From an uncultured Collinsella sp. (GTDB lineage Bacteria > Actinomycetota > Coriobacteriia > Coriobacteriales > Coriobacteriaceae), in NCBI GenBank assembly GCA_902494715.1, contig CABUUJ010000001.1, positions 61,901 through 125,900 on the forward strand: DNA of 64,000 bases, written 5' to 3'. Position 1 is the first letter of the stretch; every line of letters begins with the position of its first letter. The position numbers were made by a program, and so were the translations under genes. Below the pieces are notes generated by a model that worked only from the letters and a program-made list of their open reading frames with translations, ran no database searches and was not told where the DNA came from. Of the stretch, positions 60,399 through 64,000 are shown piece by piece.

Positions 60399-61310
60399 TT
60401 ACGCACGTGCTGTCTGGGCTATGCCAGCCTTGGCGTCTGCACGTTTGCCAGCGAGTTCGCAAAAGAGCGCGCCGCCGATGATAAGTGCAGCGCCCATCAA
60501 GCGGACCGGTGTTATGGCTTCGCCCAAAAGGACGGCCGAGAACACGACTGCCGAAAGCGGCTCGAGGTAGCCGACGACGGCGACGGTCTGGACGGGCAGC
60601 TTGGCGACGGCGCTAAAGTAGAGCAGACAACCGAGCCCGGTGTTGACAATGCCGAGCATGGCAACGGCGCGCCAATCGATGCCGGCGGCAATGCTGGGGG
60701 AGAGGAACGAGGGGGCGCCTTGGGTGACGAGCGTGAGGACCAGCGCGGTCACAAAGGCGGCGCTTACCTGGAGCGCGGAGTTCTCGAGACCCTCGATGTG
60801 CGGCGCACCCTTGCTGGCGATGACCATCAGCGCATAGCAAAATGCCGAGGCGATGCCGCAGACGATGCCCGCAATGGGCATGTTGCCGCCTAGACCTTGC
60901 ACTGCAATGAGAAAAGCGCCGCAGGCGACGGCGATAAACCCGGCGATTTTGCCACCGGTCAGCTTTTCGCCAAAGATGAGCGGGGAGAGCGCCATGACAA
61001 TGATAGGGCCGCAGTAGTACAGCAGCGAGGATGTGCCGACGCCGATCGTCTGGTAGGCGCGGAACAGAAAAATCCAGCTGGCGCCCAGTGCGGCTCCCGA
61101 GAGGAGGAGGGCTGCGGCTTCGCGGGGGCGAGATGGCGCCTGCAACTTATGGCGTTGGGTGATGGCGAGGACGGTGAAAAGCGAGAGTGCGCCCAAAAAC
61201 GTGCGTAGTAGCACGATATCGGAGCTCGGCAGCGCGATGGCAGCGGCGATGATGCCGTTGGAGCCAAACAATAGCAATGCTGCTAAGTACGTAAACAGTC
61301 CGTTGTTCAT
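60399..61310 (-). CDS. EamA-family transporter, divergent from a LysR gene
   Basis: 303 aa, ten TM helices in two EamA halves (LAALLLFGSNGIIAAAIAL... ; SAFCYALMVIASKGAP...). ATG 61310 with GAGGGG 10 nt upstream. Faces the LysR gene at 61429, as the other EamA gene at 26954 does. Substrate unknown. Confidence 0.85.
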   Translation of the reverse strand: MNNGLFTYLAALLLFGSNGIIAAAIALPSSDIVLLRTFLGALSLFTVLAITQRHKLQAPSRPREAAALLLSGAALGASWIFLFRAYQTIGVGTSSLLYYCGPIIVMALSPLIFGEKLTGGKIAGFIAVACGAFLIAVQGLGGNMPIAGIVCGIASAFCYALMVIASKGAPHIEGLENSALQVSAAFVTALVLTLVTQGAPSFLSPSIAAGIDWRAVAMLGIVNTGLGCLLYFSAVAKLPVQTVAVVGYLEPLSAVVFSAVLLGEAITPVRLMGAALIIGGALFCELAGKRADAKAGIAQTARA

Positions 61311-61339
61311 GCGCTGACATCCCCTCTATATCCGAGCAT

Positions 61340-61356
61340 GTTCACTATGGGTGAAC
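61340..61356. promoter_or_regulatory. Candidate LysR operator
   Basis: GTTCAC-N5-GTGAAC dyad in the EamA/LysR gap. A TATAAT -10 box (61379-61384) for LysR lies further on. Confidence 0.45.
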
Positions 61357-61428
61357 TGGCTTTAGAAGAAAAGCGAATATAATGCATGGTAAACATGACA
61401 AAAACTCATGTAAAGGTGGAGGCGTGCC

Positions 61429-62286
61429 GTGGAGACCAATATCCAAAAGATGCAAGTGCTGCTCGAGACGGTGCGTGCCGGCAGCTTTACGCGTGCTGCA
61501 GAGCGGTTGAGCTATTCGCAGTCGGGCGTGAGCCGCATGGTGGGCGACCTTGAGGCAGACTGGGGTTTTAAGGTGCTTGATCGCAGCCGCGAGGGCGTGG
61601 TGCTTTCTGCCGACGGGCGGCAGGTCATGCCGGCAGTCGAGGCGTTATGCGAAGAGTTTGGCCGCCTGCAGCGACGCGTGGATGAGATGCGTGGGCTCAT
61701 GCGCGGCAAAATCTGTATCGGTACGTTTTCGAGCGTGGCGACCCACGTGCTGCCGCCGGTGATCGCGCGCTTTCGCGCCGATCACCCGGACGTCGATTAT
61801 GAGTTGCTGATGGGCGATTACTCAGAGATTGAACAATGGGTGGCTGAGGGTCGTTGTGACCTGGGCTTTATCCCGCGTGAGCCACGCGGCGCCGGCATGG
61901 CGTCGCGGCCGTTGGTGCAAGACGAGCTGATGGCCGTGGTGCCAGCGGACTCCTCGCTTGCCACCGCGGAGGTCGTTTCCCTTGCCGATTTGGCCAACGA
62001 GCAGTTTATTCTGCTGGAACGCGGTAGCGACGACGAGATTACACCGCTGTTTCGCCGCGCGGGACTGACAGTGCGCTCAAAACTGTCGACTTGGGATGAC
62101 TATGCGATTATGGCCATGGTCGAGGACGGCTTGGGTGTGAGCATTCTTCCCGCGCTCATCCTGCGCCGCTGTCAGTTCGATGTTGCCGTGCGTCCGCTCG
62201 GGGGGCATCCCCATCGGCAGATCAACGCCATATGCCGCACCGCTGACGTTTCGCTTGCGGCGGCTCGTTTCCTTGAGTATCTCTAA
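61429..62286 (+). CDS. LysR-family transcriptional regulator
   Basis: 285 aa. GTG 61429 with GGTGGAGGCG upstream. N-terminal HTH SFTRAAERLSYSQSGVSRMVGDLE (in part), then an effector domain with the DDYAIMAMVEDGLGVSILP segment. That segment is almost the same as in the 28015 regulator (DDYTIMAMVEEGLGVSMLY), so the two LysR/EamA pairs look like duplicates. Confidence 0.9.
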   Translation: METNIQKMQVLLETVRAGSFTRAAERLSYSQSGVSRMVGDLEADWGFKVLDRSREGVVLSADGRQVMPAVEALCEEFGRLQRRVDEMRGLMRGKICIGTFSSVATHVLPPVIARFRADHPDVDYELLMGDYSEIEQWVAEGRCDLGFIPREPRGAGMASRPLVQDELMAVVPADSSLATAEVVSLADLANEQFILLERGSDDEITPLFRRAGLTVRSKLSTWDDYAIMAMVEDGLGVSILPALILRRCQFDVAVRPLGGHPHRQINAICRTADVSLAAARFLEYL

Positions 62287-62346
62287 AAGCGCGCACCCGT
62301 TGTCTACTTTGGGACAATTCCCGGGGTTCGGTACATTTTCTTGTGA

Positions 62347-62427
62347 AATTGAACTTTCGGATAATGCGCCGCGCTATACTGCTGCCTAAATTGAACTCTG
62401 GTTCAATTCGTGTTCGATAAATTGAAC
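62347..62427 (+). promoter_or_regulatory. Iterated AATTGAAC boxes: likely operator of the XRE-aminotransferase gene
   Basis: AATTGAAC occurs at 62347, 62389 and 62420 and, in reverse, as GTTCAATT at 62401. The second and reverse copies form an inverted repeat with a 4-nt centre. A TATACT -10 box lies at 62375-62380, so the boxes flank and follow the promoter. Good candidates for binding by the XRE domain of the next gene. Confidence 0.6.
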
Positions 62428-62448
62428 TTTGCCAGCAAGGAGGTTCTT

Positions 62449-63969
62449 GTGGCCCAAGAGACGTTTAGCGATCGCCTGCGACAGACCATGTCTGATCGTG
62501 ACGTTCGCCAGTCGGACGTAATCCGCGCATCGGAGATGCTCGGTAAAAAACTCGGCAAGAGTCAGATGAGCCAATATGTGAGCGGCAAGACGATCCCGCG
62601 GCGCGATGTGGTAGAGCTGCTCGCCCGCATTTTGGAGGTCGATGTTACCTGGCTGCTCGCCGGTGACGCCGACCAAGGTGAGACCCCTCCGTCCCGTAAA
62701 GTTGCCAAGCCAGAACCCAGTCCCACGGCTCAAATCACAAGGAGCACCACCATGCGTACTTTTTCTAAATCTACCAAACTCGAGAATGTCCTGTATGACG
62801 TGCGCGGTCCCGTCGTCGACGAGGCCGCCCGTATGGAGGACGAGGGCGAGCGTATTCTCAAGCTCAACATCGGTAATCCGGCACCCTTTGGTTTCCGCAC
62901 GCCCGATGAGGTCATCAAGGACATGCGCCAGCAGCTGCCCGACTGCGAAGGCTATTCCAACTCGCGCGGCCTGTTCTCCGCGCGCAAGGCGATTATGCAG
63001 TACTCGCAGATCAAGGGTCTGCCCAATGTTCAGATGGAGCACATCTACACGGGCAACGGCGTGTCCGAACTCATTCAGCTTTCGATGAACGCGTTGCTCG
63101 ACAATGGCGACGAGATTCTGATTCCCAGCCCCGACTATCCGCTCTGGACGGCGTGCGCAACCCTTGCCGGCGGTCATCCCGTGCACTATCTGTGCGATGA
63201 GCAGGCGGATTGGTATCCCGACCTGGAGGATATGGAGTCCAAGATCACGAGCGCGACCAAGGCCCTCGTCATCATCAACCCCAACAACCCCACGGGCTCT
63301 GTCTATCCGCGCGAGGTGCTCGAGGGCATTGTTGAGGTCGCGCGCAGGCACCAGCTCATGATTTTTGCCGACGAGATCTACGACCGCCTGTGCATGGACG
63401 GCTACGAGCACGTCTCCATTGCCTCGCTCGCCCCCGACCTGCCCTGCATTACGTTTAGCGGCCTGTCGAAGTCGCATATGATCGCGGGCTATCGCATTGG
63501 CTGGATGGTGCTTTCGGGCAACCAGCGCTGCATGAGCGACTTCATCATGGGCGTCAACATGCTCTCTAACATGCGCCTGTGCTCCAACGTGCCGGCTCAG
63601 TCGATTGTTCAGACGGCACTCGGCGGCCATCAGTCGGTTAACGACTACATCCGTCCCGGCGGTCGTGTCTACGAGCAGCGCAACTTTGTGTATGAGGCAC
63701 TCAGCAAGATCGATGGCATCTCGGTGGTCAAGCCGCGCGCGGCGTTCTACATCTTCCCCAAGATGGATGTTAAGAAGTTCAACATCACCGATGACGAGCA
63801 GTTTGCCCTCGACCTGCTGCACGAGAAGAAGATCCTGATCACGCGCGGCGGCGGCTTCAACTGGGCTGAGCCCGACCACTTCCGTATCGTGTACCTGCCG
63901 CGCATGGAAGTGCTCAAAGAGTCGCTCGAAGACCTTGCCGACTTCTTTGACCATTATCGTCAGAGCTAA
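62449..63969 (+). CDS. XRE HTH - class I aminotransferase fusion (AlaA/AlaT-like)
   Basis: 506 aa from GTG 62449, which has AAGGAGG 5 nt upstream. Residues ~5-75: XRE helix-turn-helix (LRQTMSDRDVRQSDVIRAS .. KSQMSQYVSGKTIPRRDVV). After a linker, residues ~105-505 are a fold-type I aminotransferase: GNGVSELIQL, NPNNPTGSVYPRE, FADEIYDRL, PLP lysine in SGLSKSHMIAGYRIGW, and the C-terminal FRIVYLP with Arg. The closest enzymes convert alanine/glutamate pairs. The fusion suggests an autoregulated aminotransferase that also binds DNA. The reverse reading frame has no gene. Confidence 0.85.
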   Translation: MAQETFSDRLRQTMSDRDVRQSDVIRASEMLGKKLGKSQMSQYVSGKTIPRRDVVELLARILEVDVTWLLAGDADQGETPPSRKVAKPEPSPTAQITRSTTMRTFSKSTKLENVLYDVRGPVVDEAARMEDEGERILKLNIGNPAPFGFRTPDEVIKDMRQQLPDCEGYSNSRGLFSARKAIMQYSQIKGLPNVQMEHIYTGNGVSELIQLSMNALLDNGDEILIPSPDYPLWTACATLAGGHPVHYLCDEQADWYPDLEDMESKITSATKALVIINPNNPTGSVYPREVLEGIVEVARRHQLMIFADEIYDRLCMDGYEHVSIASLAPDLPCITFSGLSKSHMIAGYRIGWMVLSGNQRCMSDFIMGVNMLSNMRLCSNVPAQSIVQTALGGHQSVNDYIRPGGRVYEQRNFVYEALSKIDGISVVKPRAAFYIFPKMDVKKFNITDDEQFALDLLHEKKILITRGGGFNWAEPDHFRIVYLPRMEVLKESLEDLADFFDHYRQS

Positions 63970-63974
63970 TTAGT

Positions 63975-63998
63975 TCCGCCGTTCTACCGAACGGCGGA
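63975..63998 (+). terminator. Hairpin after the XRE-aminotransferase gene
   Basis: TCCGCCGTTC / GAACGGCGGA, 10-bp perfect stem with TACC loop. Sequence ends before any T-run can be seen. Confidence 0.55.
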
Positions 63999-64000
63999 CC

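Noticed and set aside
43388..63990. Shared GTTCCGCCGTTCTACC at 43388 and 63973
   Set aside because: A single 16-bp match in 64 kb is expected by chance about once, and the settings are unrelated.

Overview
The window is about 64 kb of GC-rich, densely coded bacterial chromosome. Gene content (bile salt hydrolase, PAD-family deiminase with a carbamoyltransferase, XRE-aminotransferase fusion, EFR1-type ferredoxin, many EamA exporters, LysR regulators), frequent TACAAT/TATACT -10 boxes and codon use suggest a gut Coriobacteriia member, most likely Collinsella. This is inference: there is no rRNA in the window. I saw no complete transposase, prophage, CRISPR array or convincing tRNA.

Layout. 1-3.1 kb: end of an agmatine/peptidylarginine deiminase gene, a carbamoyltransferase with an altered catalytic motif, and an MFS carrier. 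3.1-5.7 kb: dus and an orphan ribbon-helix-helix regulator set in an unusual concentration of non-coding palindromic repeats. 5.7-16 kb: glutaredoxin, XRE/TipAS regulator, trmO, malY-type lyase, and two BvgS-like sensor kinases, one split into lipoprotein plus kinase and one interrupted by an amber codon. 16-20 kb: K+ channel, LOG protein, ClC channel, EFR1 ferredoxin, EamA exporter. 20-22.5 kb: an ABC-2 exporter whose GntR regulator carries an early ochre codon. 22.5-34 kb: a tandem hairpin array, prfC, VUT transporter, SDR, ung, EamA/LysR pair, MATE, rlmA, rsmJ and small genes. 34-41 kb: a TetM-like GTPase, then a UvrA2-type ATPase flanked by two related AAA ATPases. 41-47 kb: trmL, a CobW GTPase, an ArsC-like protein lacking its cysteine, a flavin reductase, GGDEF and EAL-remnant genes, patatin. 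47-49.3 kb: thiM-thiamine-binding protein-thiE under a TPP riboswitch with terminator. 49-64 kb: HAD phosphatase, LysR/MetE-like pair, uracil and purine permeases, esterase, a deformylase-like protein lacking the catalytic Glu, bile salt hydrolase, Kup, an EamA/LysR pair, and an XRE-aminotransferase fusion preceded by repeated AATTGAAC boxes.

The most distinctive signal is non-coding. At least six families of hairpin-forming repeats lie between genes. One of them is a ~185-bp element (3217 and 20141) whose outer stem differs between copies but stays complementary within each copy, which looks like structural conservation. Another is three hairpins in tandem at an 80-bp period (22545-22762). 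Neither is explained by a gene here. Several proteins also lack canonical catalytic residues (carbamoyltransferase, ArsC-like, deformylase-like), and three genes are interrupted or eroded.
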